This document shows, piece after piece, positions 20,671 through 31,691 of a stretch of 64,000 nt of DNA (position 1 is the first letter of the stretch; every line of letters begins with the position of its first letter). A model generated the notes under the pieces. That model searched no databases, was not told the origin of the DNA, and saw only the letters and a list, made by a program, of their open reading frames with translations. The position numbers were made by a program, and so were the translations under genes. Source of the DNA: Tiliqua scincoides (lineage: Eukaryota; Chordata; Lepidosauria; Squamata; Scincidae); contig NC_089827.1 of assembly GCF_035046505.1 (NCBI RefSeq), positions 19,791,353-19,855,352 of the forward strand. The letters are read 5' to 3'.

Positions 20671-20780
20671 GGTTAGAATGTTTGATTTGGGAGAATTGGG
20701 TTAAAATCTCTATATCACCATGAAGCTCACTGGCTGGCCTTGGGTTAGTCATTAAATCTCACCTTAACATGCCTCTCAAA

Positions 20781-21999
20781 GGGGTGGCATCAGCGGGTGC
20801 CAAGTTGGGCTTTGACAAGGACCCACACCCAACAAAGGTGCAATTACCAAAAAGGGCTGTTATGTTTTAAGGGGAATTATTATATTACCCTTTTTGGAAA
20901 CTTCAGGATCGCAGGCTAGATAACAAGACTGCATAATGCAAAGAAATTCCCTTTTTAGCTTGAAAAGAGACTGGGAGAAAGATAACTTTCAATCAACGAT
21001 TATATTTTTATTACAAAAACACACAGGTAAACATAATGCACATGGAAAATGGTAAGTATATGATTCTTGGTTCCTAGTACTTGGATCCTGTGTACCTAGC
21101 TTTATAGTGGTTGCATGTGCCGTGTATTTGGTGCATCCGAAGAAATTAGAAAAGGATAGGTTGTAGGGAAGGATTTTAGGGGTCCCTGGTCTGCATAACC
21201 CAGTTGCTAACTAAGATGGGGAGAGAGGGGGAGAAATAGGTAGGATAGAAGGGAGAGAGTTCCAGATGCAAGATATAGTTACCTGTCCTGAGAAGCAGTT
21301 GGGGGGGGGTGGAGAGTCCTATGGAGAACCTCTGCCTTAAGGGCAGCCGGAGAGAGAGAGCACATGGCGAAGTTCTCTCTTAAAAAGGCTTTTTGCTGAC
21401 CTGAATGACCGGGATGTGGCCTAGAGCTCTTCTAGATGCGCATGCTCAGTACACAGTGGGACATGTGGAGTATGTAAAACAGTGGAAGGGTCCAGAAATC
21501 AGCTATCAGCAAAGGCTGGCTTCCTGGGAGAGGGAGTAGCTGGCTGTTCGAGTACGGTACTTAAGAGTGATTAAGCTACAACAATAGGAGCTATGCCAGA
21601 CTCCTTGTCATCACCTTGAGCTTGACTTGATTGTCCTGTGTGTTGAGGTTTAATGGGTTTGCATAACAGTGATTGGATCAGGAGACCCTTTCTTAAACAA
21701 TACAATGCTTTAGACTTTGTTGCTGTGTGCATGGAGAGGTAAACTTGTGACTTTCACCAGGGATTTGGAAATCGGGCCTGTTTGCTTGGCCTGTATGATA
21801 TAACCAGATATAAAAATCACGAAAGGAAAAAGGGGATTTTCACGTAACAGTGCTACCTAGCCAGGTCAACTCCCATACTTTGGCAATGGAAGCACCCAGT
21901 GTGTCAAGGGGGGGGGGGCGCAGATGGAACACCATGAGGGTCCCAGAGTAGAGATTCACCTCTGCCCCTCCCCTTGAAAAACCTGACTCAAGCGCTGTC
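20781..21999. mobile_element. DNA-element-like insertion hosting an LTR
   Basis: The SINE sequence CTCTCAAA (20773-20780) reappears as CTCTCAAG after this segment, an 8-bp duplication with one mismatch. The outer parts (20781-20857 and 21850-21999) are GC-rich and flank the LTR. Terminal repeats were not resolved, so the class is uncertain. Confidence 0.4.
20858..21849 (-). mobile_element. Fossil solitary LTR, minus strand
   Basis: About 990 bp bounded by TGTTATG and GTAACA, i.e. TG...CA ends with a short inverted repeat, and with an AATAAA-type signal near 21006 when read on the minus strand. No internal coding region adjoins it. Flanking duplication is doubtful. Gypsy or ERV origin cannot be told. 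It looks like an old solitary LTR. Confidence 0.45.
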
Positions 22000-22096
22000 T
22001 CTCAAGGTTGCTGTGAAGATAAAAAGTTAAGGTGGCATCATCCTGAGTTCTGTGAAGAATAGGTAAGACAAGCATAAGATATACACAATTGCACAC

Positions 22097-23063
22097 TGTC
22101 ATGAATAAGTCCGTGTTAGGCCTAAATTGGCTTGAGAAGCCTGAACCAAACTAAGAAAGTGTAACTGAGAAGTTGCTAGCAGTTCCCAGCTGCAGGAATG
22201 TGGGTAAATAAACAAAGAGAAAGGACTGTGTTGTCTCTCCTTTGATGGCCAGGAAGGACAGATAACAAGAATTACGACCAATTGGAGTGCCTGGCACCTC
22301 AGCAGACAGAGAGTCTCCTTAGTAAGGGTGACTGAGTGCAGCTGTGGATCTTCAGTTGGGAGGGGTAAGAACTATGAGGGGTTAGCAACCAGGCCAACTC
22401 CGAGAAGGTTCTGTTCATCAAGGGTTCTGATTGGACAGTCTAATAATTATGAAGTCACCTCAGTACTATTAGCATAAGAGGTATAATAATGAGTGCCCGG
22501 GGGTGTGTGTGTTAGAAGTTCCCTCTTGGAAAGAGAGTCTCAGGTGCGATGATCTGTAAGTGCCATTGTCCATCATGGGCACCTGGTCCCATAGGTAGCC
22601 CTGGAGCTAAGAGATCTGTAAGAGTAACTGACCCAGGTGAGAGATAAGTATTAATAGAGATAGCCAGCTAGCTTTATTATTTTATTGCTGATATGTTCCC
22701 TAGATGTTTATGCCTCTAGCATTTGCTGCCTTATTGTAGAGTGTGTAACCTTATGTACTTAATAAACTAAAATATCTTTTACTAAGTTGTTTCATTGTCT
22801 GTTGGGAACAAAGGTTCAGAATCCTACCTAGCCGTTCAGGAAGCTACCAAGTACTCGTTGAGGTCTAGTCACTTGAGGCTTTAATTGAGAAAGAGCTCAG
22901 TGCCTGCAAGGGATAGCATTAAGCCTAGAGGCTCTCAGTGTCCCTGGACTGAGGCACTGGCATGTATAGGGTGGTGGCAGTACTACCAGGCAAAGGGCCT
23001 TGAGGGTTTTAAGGTTCAAAAACCAAGAACCCTAAGTCTCCAAATCCCCCTTTGGTTATGACA
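22097..23063 (+). mobile_element. Fossil solitary LTR with 5-bp TSD
   Basis: About 967 bp starting TGTCATGA and ending TTATGACA, flanked by CACAC at 22092-22096 and 23064-23068. A TATA-like 'aggtataataatg' lies near 22478 and AATAAA near 22761, the usual LTR order. No gag/pol remains, so it is the product of LTR-LTR recombination. A 5-bp TSD fits Gypsy or some ERVs. It differs from the LTR at 20858. Confidence 0.6.
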
Positions 23064-23143
23064 CACACACCCAGAACAAACTTCAGAATACCAGTGACAC
23101 TTAGCAAAAAAGCCAAAAGGATTACAGGCAAGGGTAGAATCAA

Positions 23144-23206
23144 ATTCGTGTGTGTGTTTGTGTTTGTGTTTGTGTGTGCGTGTGTGTGTGTGTGTCTGTC
23201 TGTCTG
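23144..23206. repeat. (TG)n/(TTTG)n microsatellite
   Basis: Alternating TG with TTTG and TCTG interruptions, about 60 bp, 80 bp downstream of the LTR. Confidence 0.95.
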
Positions 23207-23252
23207 CGTGATTCTCCACTACTTAATTTTCTGAATACCTGAATATTTATTT

Positions 23253-24830
23253 AAATAATTTATCTCACCTTTCTCCCAGTAAGGGCAATCAAAGCAGCTT
23301 ACAGAATTAAAAACAATAATAATACAATAATAAAAACAATTAGTACAAGGCCCAATGGGTAATCTAAAACAGTTAAAAATTAAGTTTGATTAAAATGTAG
23401 TCCATCAAGTCAGCTATTGAACGTCATCCTAAATAAAAAGATCTAATAGCTCCACCAAAAGGTCTCCAAGCAGGTCATCAACCAAGGCCGTCTCCATCCC
23501 AAATCCTGGTCTGAAGCCAGAATGGAATGGATCAAGATAATCAGCTTCCTCCAAGACTCTCTGGAGCTGGGACGCCACTACCCACTCAATAACCTTGCCC
23601 CCGAACAGGATATTTAGAGTGACCAGAAGTTGTCCAAAACAGTGAGGTCCAGGTGATGGAAGGCCTGTCAGGCATGTTATGCTATGGTTCAACAGGAATG
23701 CTCACCTGAAACATGAATCTTTCCGATCGGTCTGTATGTAAGTTAGAGTATAGAAAAAAATTGTCTGTTTTAAAAGTCAAACCATTTTCCTGGCTCTTGG
23801 TGTCATGTCAATCTTCTCCATACAACAGAACAAGGTTGATACATTCGAACAAAGAGGCATGTGTGTTAAAGGCCTTTGTCTGCAAAGCAAAGGGTTTGCA
23901 GTTTTGAACCAGACAGTTCAGCTTCAGAGTAAGCTAAAAAATCATTTTTGTCTCTGGTCTGAAAATTTTCAAATTGCAAGCAAGCTAAATCATGGCCATA
24001 TGTCACACAGTATTCTGATAAGGATACATTAGAACAACAGGCCTTTGTTTTCCAAGAAGAGAAAAAAAAATGTTTGCAGTTTGAAATTTTCGGTCTGAAG
24101 GGTTTTTTTTGAAGAGCAAAAGGTACAAATGCTAGGACAAGTAGTATGGCTAGTATTTATAGCAAATCACATAGCTATATTATAGAAGAACACTAGGCAG
24201 CTTAGTTATTGATTTTTCCTTCTTTTCAATATTTTAAACCCAGTTTTGTGCCTAAACAAGTGAAACGAACATATAAAGTATCTTAAGTGAGTTTTAGTGG
24301 TCTAACTTCATTAAAAGGGTTTATCTCACACTGTGAAGAATCCTGCCCAAATCCTCAGGCTTACAAGTTGAAAAGAATCCCAGATGTTCCAAAGGGGCAT
24401 CATTAGATACTCCTAATGTAATGTCCAAGTCATGCCAAATCTGATCAACTTTATCTGTGAAGTGCTTCACAAACTCATCATAATGAGCCCCCTATCTATG
24501 GAGAACACACAGCATAGGCCACAGACTACACAAGAAAGCTCAGCTGGACAAGAAAGTTCAGCTCTGCAGATGTAATGGAGGCAGAGACAAAAGTCCTCTT
24601 GGTTGCCAAACCCCACGGAATGGCTGTAAAATGAGCTCTAATCTGTGTTTAGTCAGGATACAAAGATTCATGTTTACATCCCAAAGCAGTTCAGACACCC
24701 AGTCCCTACAGGCACGTTAGATGGAGATACCAGTTCCGGTCACAGAATATAGTCTTCTATAGCTACAGTTCCTCAACAGTATGTAATTGTTGCCTTAAAA
24801 GTGCTGACATTCTGGAAGTGTGGCAAACTG
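23253..24830 (-). mobile_element. L2-clade LINE remnant, minus strand
   Basis: The minus strand encodes a reverse-transcriptase fragment at about 23430-23660 ('DYLDPFHSGFRPGFGMETAL', the L2/Rex-type RT motif). An upstream linker-like stretch near 24330-24490 includes 'YDEFVKHFTDKVDQIWHDLD'. An A/T-rich 3' region follows at 23253-23430. The middle is eroded and no full frame survives. Confidence 0.55.
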
Positions 24831-25465
24831 TATGATTGGGTTAACCACAGTGAAGTGTTAGGAAATTAATCCTTTGAAAATCGCCTCCACGTAGGTGGCA
24901 ATTTTTTAAAATAGCCTTTTACAAAAAAAGTATATAATGGGGAACTTTTTCCTTTGTTGTTTTCCCTATGCTTAATTATAGATCGCAAGCACTTTGGGGT
25001 AGGAACTCAAAAGAATTGCAACCACCACCATCATCATTGTCATCTTAGGAAGTTTCGGGGATGTGGATATTTTGAGGCTTATCCTTTAACTCCCTGTCCC
25101 CAAATGGGTCCTTAATTAGACCCATTTGGGGACATTCCGTTCCCAGCCCATTGACACACTTAAGGAAGGTTAGCACTGGACAAGATGGATAGAGTTGTAC
25201 TCCAGGCAAAACCATGATTCTAAATCCTATAATCCCATCACATAAAGCAGAGGCATCCTTTATCAGTTTGTCAGCACAAGGCATGGAATTAGGCTCGTCA
25301 CCCGATTGGTGCTTCAGCAAGCCATGGACATGGCTAAATATGTGCAGCTCGCATGTGGTCCTTGACCCTTCACATTCCGAGACTTGGAGGAACGCATGAC
25401 CCAACCCACCCTCCTGTCTAGGGTCTAAGTAGTAGTCTAAGATTAGTGGGACACCATTAAGGGCT
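24831..25465. other. Intergenic DNA with local palindrome
   Basis: No gene. The phrase 'ccaaatgggtccttaattag' 'acccatttgg' at about 25100-25128 is a short palindrome. 24950-25010 weakly recalls the SINE tail seen at 4442-4712. Confidence 0.3.
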
Positions 25466-25800
25466 GGGTAGGAATTTTTACTTTACTGCTGATTGGCTGC
25501 TGGTATGGAGTTCTTTACCTGCCCCAGGGCAGTCATGGTTGGTAGGTATAGTGTGGGACAGGGAGTAGGACAGGATTTACTCTTAAGTAAACAATAGTCA
25601 GAGGGAGAACCAGAACCAGTCTCAAGAGGCTCTGCGGCTTGGGGTTGCCGGCTGGTGAACTGCATCAGCCTTGAATTGCAAAGTCTACCTTAAAGGCTCT
25701 CTGGCTTGGGGTGAGCAGAGCAATTCAGCTTCCTTGACTGCCTTTCTAGGGGTTGATGCTGAAAAGCTGGGGTAATGGATAGGTGACCTCAGGTTGATGC
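25466..25800 (+). repeat. Possible divergent LTR-like repeat
   Basis: Starts 'gggctgggtaggaattttta', like the shared block of the elements at 3856-4910 and 35095-35910. The match decays after ~40 bp, so this may be a distant relative or coincidence. Confidence 0.2.
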
Positions 25801-26083
25801 CAGAGTGCTGTTAACTCTCTCTTCTAGTTACATGCCTGCACTTGAGGAGGAGGAGTTTGTTTCAATAACATCTAATTTGGCCTTCAGGCATATCTTTTGG
25901 ACTGAATCCTTCTCACATCCCAGCCTCTCATTGCATGCTCATCAAGGTACCTGTATTACATAATTCTTCTATACTACTGCCTCCTGCAGATTCCATTGCA
26001 ATATAAAGGTATAATGTGAGGCAGCTGGAGGTACACCCTAATTACCTTGGGAAGTTTGAAATTAAAGAGCAGATACTCTCTGA

Positions 26084-26515
26084 CCGACGGCACAATCCTA
26101 TCTGTTTTTCACACCAGTGCAGCGACTGTTGTACAAGCCTAGCATGTTGCAAGCATGCCATAAAGCATGCTGCAACATTGGGAGAGTACGCAGCACCAGT
26201 GGAAAGGCCTACGTTACCCTGCTGGAGCTGGACCTGGAAGGAGCGCTTGATGAAGCAAGGTGAGCTCCTGCTGGCCAATTCAGGAGTGGGGGTGGGGGGG
26301 GGAGTGGAGAAGGGTGGATTGGGCCCAGAAAGGGGGGTCTGATTGGCAGTACACCAAACCCTTCCCCCCACCCCCAGCTTGGAAGCCTGACATGAAGCTG
26401 CTCTGACATGTGCCAGCGATTTTTGATGGCACAGATCCAAGTAGCCCCATTGTTCCAAAAGGAAAGAAAAAGGCTGGGGCTTTACCCTACCCACCAGCAC
26501 TGGTTAGGATCGGGC
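26084..26515. repeat. GC-rich MITE-like repeat
   Basis: Begins 'ggcacaatcctatctg', includes 'gcatgccataaagcatgctg', and ends 'tggttaggatcgggctgccc'. The inverted 'caatccta...taggat' ends and 'gtagccccattg' block tie it to the AATCCTA MITE group. Open frames across it are compositional. Confidence 0.5.
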
Positions 26516-26517
26516 TG

Positions 26518-26612
26518 CCCAGGTGCAATCCTATAAACACTTATCTAGAAGCACATCCCATTGAACTCAACGGGACATACTTCTGAGCAGACATGCACAA
26601 GATGGAGCTGTA
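26518..26612. mobile_element. Short palindromic MITE
   Basis: 'gtgcaatcctataaacactt' at the left, a central 'cccattgaactcaacggga' palindrome and 'ttctgagcagacatgcac' at the right. The arms pair with each other, as in the better copies at 50838 and 61437. Confidence 0.6.
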
Positions 26613-26619
26613 ATGCATT

Positions 26620-27270
26620 TTATCTCCTTGGGAGCACAATAAATATAATACATTATGGTCTGAATAAAACATCCTCATGCCAAGAGCTGTTTTCTTGGGG
26701 GAAATTAGGTGGTTATTAATATACCATAATAATAAGAGGAGCCAGAAAACAATACATCAGGAAGAAGTAATTGCCACTAATAGCAGTGTTTCTTTGTAAT
26801 CAATAAGCCAAACATTTGCTTAGCATCTATTGTGTGGGTAATTAGTCTTTTCTCTTTCTCACATCTGGGGCTTGAAGTGAGATATATTTAATCAGCAAGT
26901 TTTTTCCAGAGAGTGATTTATTTCCTGATGGTTTCTCACGTCATTTTGTAATCGCTGTTCACAGTCAGGAAATAAATTATGGTTTCATTGTGTTACCTCC
27001 ATGACTATTTTGTTAACAAGACGTAAAAAATAAATGCACATTTAGGTTTATTTTAAAATAAACAATGGGGATGCATTATGAAATGAGATTGGATGTTGAA
27101 TTCTTTTTCTTTTCTTTTGGAGCAGAGAAATGCAAATCTCAGTTGCACAGGATGTTCACCAGCAGGGTCCCAAATGGGAAATTTATCTTCAGCAAGAAGA
27201 CAGGCAAATCTGTACATTTCAGTTGCGTGTAATTAACAACATTGCTGTCTCATTGCCATGAATGGGGGGG
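26620..27270. promoter_or_regulatory. Candidate conserved non-coding region
   Basis: A 650-bp repeat-free, AT-rich stretch with dense TAAT/ATTA cores, an octamer ATGCAAAT (about 27130) and no coding potential. Such blocks in amniote gene deserts are often conserved enhancers, but conservation cannot be judged from one sequence. Confidence 0.25.
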
Positions 27271-27517
27271 AGTGCCAAACCTAGTGGGTAGCTACAAAAC
27301 TTTATTCCAAACTGCTTTTAGTTTATAATAGCATGCTGCCAAAGTGGAATTGTTAACCCTTATTGTGAAACGCTTTTTTCAAACGGCATCAAGAGGGCTA
27401 GAAACTTTTCTGTTCCTTTTTTAAAATTAAAACGCTGCACAGGATTAGAACCAGCTCTTGGGGGTCCTTCCAGCATCATACTATCAACTTCCCTTCAGAG
27501 CAAAATCCTCCTCTGTG

Positions 27518-27860
27518 CAGGGGCAGATCCAATGTTTGTGTTTGGGAGGGGCAAGATCACTACCAGCTGCAAAGCCCAGGTCAACCAGGTGGATAGACCT
27601 GGGCTCCCACTTTAACATATGGCCTCCATGGCCAAGGTTCACTGGGCAGGTAGACCTGGGCTCCCACATGGTCTTGGAGCCCTGGTCTACCAGCTGGATA
27701 GAACTGCGCTCCCATTCCAGCCAATCTCAACAGTGCCCCAACTAGTGGGCGGTCTCCTGGCACCCAATTTTGCTCCCTAACCCAGCAGGCGCCCTTCCCT
27801 GCTGGGATGGCAGACAGTTTTGGGGGGGACATGCCCCCATGCCCCCCAGGATCCACCCCG
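27518..27860. mobile_element. hAT-like MITE, CAGGGGCAGATCC, perfect TSD
   Basis: 343 bp with ends CAGGGGCAGATCC and GGATCCACCCCG (inverse), flanked by perfect CCTCTGTG at 27510-27517 and 27861-27868. The middle repeats 'tagacctgggctcccac' about every 60 bp, giving an internal direct-repeat structure. Confidence 0.75.
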
Positions 27861-28171
27861 CCTCTGTGCCACCATTGCTGCCTAGTTCCTGCCCCAGGGG
27901 CTGCAAAAACTGGGAAACAATATGCCTCTGCATCAAAGAGGATATAATCTCAGTCTGCATTTTTCCCCATAATTATCATTTTTTAAGAAGTTAAGTGAAG
28001 CTGCAAATGTGACCATACTAAGCCTGTGTTCATGACATTCAACAATTGCATCATTGCCTGGAACGGATTCCATACTGCTCTGAACTGTGCAGCCACTCTG
28101 CATTTATTCCACTAAGACCTATGGCTGGCAGTGGCCAAACAGGTGTGCCTTCAACTCTGCATGCCTACAGC

Positions 28172-28368
28172 CAGAAGCATACCTGGGGGGGCAGGGCGGT
28201 AAGTACGGCAGGCATTGCAACGCGCTATGTAAGTGGCCTCTCCCCCTCACCATTGGAGCCATTTGGCTCCATTTGGCTGCTCTGAATGGCAAAGGAAGGG
28301 GCCATTTACATAGCGCGTTGTGGCGCCTGCCCAACATTCTGCACTGCCCCCCTCTAACTATGCTTCTG
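28172..28368. mobile_element. hAT-like MITE, CAGAAGCATA family
   Basis: 197 bp with ends CAGAAGCATA and TATGCTTCTG. The arms contain paired 'aacgcgctatgtaagtggcc' and 'ggccatttacatagcgcgtt'. Flanks CCTACAGC (28164-28171) and CCTACAGT (28369-28376) are an 8-bp TSD with one mismatch. Long arms could fold as a hairpin. Confidence 0.8.
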
Positions 28369-28782
28369 CCTACAGTCAGATCAACGGGTTGCACCCCAGC
28401 TTACCGCCTCCCTTCCTATTCCTTTCCACCTGCATCTTGATAAACCATTTCCCCAGGCCTTAGTGAACCACTTATCCCACCCCTCCTGCTATCTGCCCCT
28501 CCCCTCCCCAAAAACCAGAAGCTGATTGGAAGCTGCTTAATGCCTAACTGGCCCTTGAGCAACCCAACAGATCCTGCTCTTGCTGCTCAATAGGGTTGCC
28601 AGGTTCTTTCCCTTTCCCTGAGCATCTGCCTCACTTCCTATTTGGTTACTATCCCAGTTCCTTCACCTCTTATCTACTTTACATCTGCAAAGAACAACAG
28701 AACTCTCATTCTGGGCCACAGAAGGTAGGGGGAGGCAATTTAAATATCTAGGGTATCCCTTGGTTTCTTGGAGTATCTAGAT

Positions 28783-29096
28783 CAGGGCCTTCCAAACCCT
28801 GGCCTGGGGGCCAGATTCAGGGTTTGGAGTAACCCTTCTGCCCCATGAGAGGAGCTTACTGTTTTGCTGCATCATCCCATGGCTTCCAGTTAGATCAGGG
28901 GACAGGGACGCTCTGTCTCACGTCTGTCCTGTTGTGCAGCCTTCTGGGATGCAGGGCGACACACATTACTGCCCAGAGCGTTCCTGTCCCCTGATCTAAC
29001 TGGAAAACATGGGGCGATGCGGTGGAACTGTAAGCTGCAGTCTGAACGGGGGGCCAGTTTTCCATTGTACAGCAGTCACGAGTTTGATGATCGCTG
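28783..29096. mobile_element. hAT-like MITE with inner hairpin, perfect TSD
   Basis: 314 bp starting CAGGGCCTTCCAAACCCTGG and ending 'gatcgctg', flanked by perfect ATCTAGAT at 28775-28782 and 29097-29104. Inside are long inverted arms ('ccagttagatcagggg' and 'cccctgatctaactgg'), separate from the weak outer termini. Confidence 0.8.
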
Positions 29097-29104
29097 ATCT
29101 AGAT

Positions 29105-29822
29105 AGTAGCTCTGAATGAGAACCTGCAACTCTTTAGCTAGGATGCCTGGCGTTCACTTTATCTATAGCATCAAACCCTCTGACCTTTCTTCACCCTACT
29201 CTGAACAGAAAAAGTGTGACTGACTGCTAAAACAGTGTTGGGAAAAGTCCTTTCCATCTGCTATGGTGGTTAAAGGACTCCACTCCCTGAGCCAATAAAT
29301 GTTATCTGTGACAAAGAAAATTAGAAGTGTGAGATCTCAGCTAATTATTCTTTGTGAAGCTTCACCGCTAATGAGGAATCAACAGGACTCAGACGAAAAC
29401 TTGTGAATTGGTCCCATTTCAAGGAAAGTTTCTACGCATCTATGTTTAATAATGCCAGGAAGCATAATGAGCTGAGCTCATTATTTATGACAAATATGCA
29501 TGTCAAAGCTGTCACCTCATGGATGCTTTTCTAGAAGCAAACTGAAAGGTAGGCAGGAATCATCACACAAGAAATAATATCTGCATTTCTTTGCTTATCA
29601 AGGAAGTAATGTTTCAGATTTCCTTAACTATGGGCAGCTCACAGACTTTTGCATTTGATTCTCTCGCTAAGTTGCAAGCCTAAGTATCAGAAGCAGGTCT
29701 GTTTGAACTTAGAAGGATTTATTTATTTATTTAAAGTGAACATGTGAAGGACTGCATCAATCTTGGTGTCACTGTTAGTGGGGCCCTTGAGCATTGGATG
29801 CTCCCATCATCTCCCTGATATT
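29105..29822. promoter_or_regulatory. Unique AT-rich DNA, candidate conserved element
   Basis: 29320-29560 is free of repeats and rich in ATTA and TAAT cores and a near-palindromic 'ataatgagctgagctcatta' block at about 29465-29485. No coding signal. A regulatory role is a guess from composition. Confidence 0.25.
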
Positions 29823-31490
29823 AAGAACGTAAGAACATAAGAACAGCCCTGCTGGATCAGGCCAAAGGCCCATCTAGTCCAGCTTCCTGTATCTCACAGT
29901 GGCCCACCAATGCCCCAGGGACAGACAAGACAACGGACAAAACCTGCATCCCAGTGCCCTCCCCTGCATCTGGCAATCAGAGGCAGCCTGCCTCTAAAAC
30001 CAAGAGCTTGCACATACCTACTATGACTTGTAACCCGTAATGAACTTTTCCTCCAGAAATTTGTCCAATCCCCTCTTGAAGGCATCCAGGCCAGATGCCA
30101 TCACTACTTCCTGTGGCAAAGAGTTCCAAAGACTAATTACATGCTGGGTAAATAAATATTTTCTTCTGTCTGTCCTAACTCTCCCAACACTCAACTTTCG
30201 TGCATGTCTCCTTGTTCTGGTGTTATGTGAGAGGGAAAAGAGCGTCTCTCTATCCACTCTGTCCATCCACTGCATGATTTTGTATGTCTCAATCACGTCC
30301 CCCCTCAGGCACCTCTTTTGTAGACTGAAGAGGCCCAAACGCTGTAGCCTTTCCTCATAGGGAAGGTGCCCCAGCCCAGTAATCATCTTAGTCGCTCTCT
30401 TTTGTACCTTTTCCATTTCCACTATGTCCTTTTTGAGATGTGGCAACCAGAACTGGACACAATACTCCAGGAGTGGCCTTACCATCGATTTGTACAACGG
30501 CATTATAATACTAGCTGTTTTGTTCTTGATATCTTTCCTAATGAGCCCAAGCATAGAATTGGCCTTCTTCACTGCCGCCACAAATTGGGTCGACACTTTC
30601 ATCGACCTTTCCACCACCACCCCAAGATCTCTCTCCTGATCTGTCACAGACAGCTCAGAACCCATCAGCCTATATGTGAAGTTTTGATTCACATCAAAGA
30701 GAGAGATCTTGGAGAGAGAACCAGGGGACATCCACTAAAATTGAGTGTTGGGCGGGTTAGGACAGACAAAAGAAAATATTTCTTTACTCAGCGTGTGGTC
30801 GGTCTGTGGAACTCCTTGCCACAGGATGTGGTGCTGGCGTCTAGCCTAGACGCCTTTAAAAGGGGATTGGACAAGTTTCTGGAGGAAAAATCCATTATGG
30901 GGTACAAGCCATGATGTGTATGCGCAACCTCCTGATTTTAGAAATGGGTTATGTCAGAATGCCAGATGCAAGGGCGGGCACCAGGATGAGGTCTCTTGTT
31001 ATCTGGTGTGCTCTCTGGGGCATTTGGTGGGCCGCTGTGAGATACAGGAAGCTGGACTAGATGGGCCTATGGCCTGATCCAGTGGGGCTGTTCTTATGTT
31101 CTTATGATTTTTTACCCCAATGTGCATGACTTTACACTTACTGACATTGAAGCGCATCTGCCATTTTGCTGCCCATTCTGCCAGTTTGGAGAGATCCTTC
31201 TGAAGCTCCTCACAGTCACTTCTGGTCTTCACCACTTGGAAAAGTTTGGTGTCATCTGCAAACTTAGCCACCTCACTGCTCAACCATGTCTCCAGGTTGT
31301 TTATGAAGAGGTTGAAAAGCACCGGTCCCAGGACAGATCCTTGGGGCACACCACTTTTCACCTCTCTCCATTGTGAAAATTGCCCATTGACACCCACTCT
31401 CTGTTTCCTGGTCTTCAACCAGGTCTCAGTCCAGGAGAGGACCTGCCCTTTAATTCCCTGTCTTTGGAGTCCATTCATCCATTTATGATT
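29823..31490 (-). mobile_element. CR1 LINE ORF2 C-terminal half, interrupted
   Basis: The minus strand encodes the CR1 reverse transcriptase from about 31490: 'SGVPQGSVLGPVLFNLFINN' and catalytic-type FADDTK, through 'CKVMHIGVKN'. It continues after an insertion with 'NFTYRLMGSELSVTDQERDL' to 'LDAFKRGLDKFLEEKFITGY' near 30021. Then comes the 3' UTR ending 'gttcttatgttcttacgttc' (reverse of 29823-). It is 5' truncated, and the frames at 31526-30999 and 30731-30021 remain open, so it is young for the window. A second CR1 sits inside at about 30715-31108. Confidence 0.9.
30715..31108 (+). mobile_element. CR1 LINE 3' end inserted antisense in another CR1
   Basis: Plus-strand CR1 tail: 'accaggggacatccactaaa', 'LDAFKRGLDKFLEEKSIMGY'-coding DNA, and the terminus 'ttcttatgttcttatg'. 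It lies in opposite orientation within the RT region of 29823-31490, between KN and NFTY codons, so it inserted later. Confidence 0.85.
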
Positions 31491-31691
31491 TGTTCCTGTA
31501 TTCTGAATACATGCAGATGTTGTCAATCATCATAAGGCTAGCCCACATTCTACGTGTGATTATCACTGTTTCAGTAATTAAGCCAGAGAACATCAGAATG
31601 ACTTGCAAGGGCATGGCAGGAATGCTGAAATTGTGGTGCAGAGGGATACACAGTCTTGATGGAAAACAATGCATATGAAAGAAGTGCTGAG

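Larger units (their letters stand above)
20413..22087 (+). mobile_element. MIR-like SINE split by two DNA elements
   Basis: The SINE head 'gtggtgcagtgggtagag' ends at 20439, the middle ('gttaaaatctctatatcacc', 'ggctggccttgggttagtca') lies at 20671-20780, and the tail ('tctcaaggttgctgtgaaga', 'aagttaaggtggcatcatcc') lies at 22000-22087. The order and content match the SINE at 3240-3425. The interruptions are elements 20440-20670 and 20781-21999. Confidence 0.65.

Noticed and set aside
30366-30914. 182-codon plus-strand frame across the CR1 nest
   Set aside because: Half is antisense to the host CR1 and half is the inserted CR1 in sense; it only joins two elements by chance.
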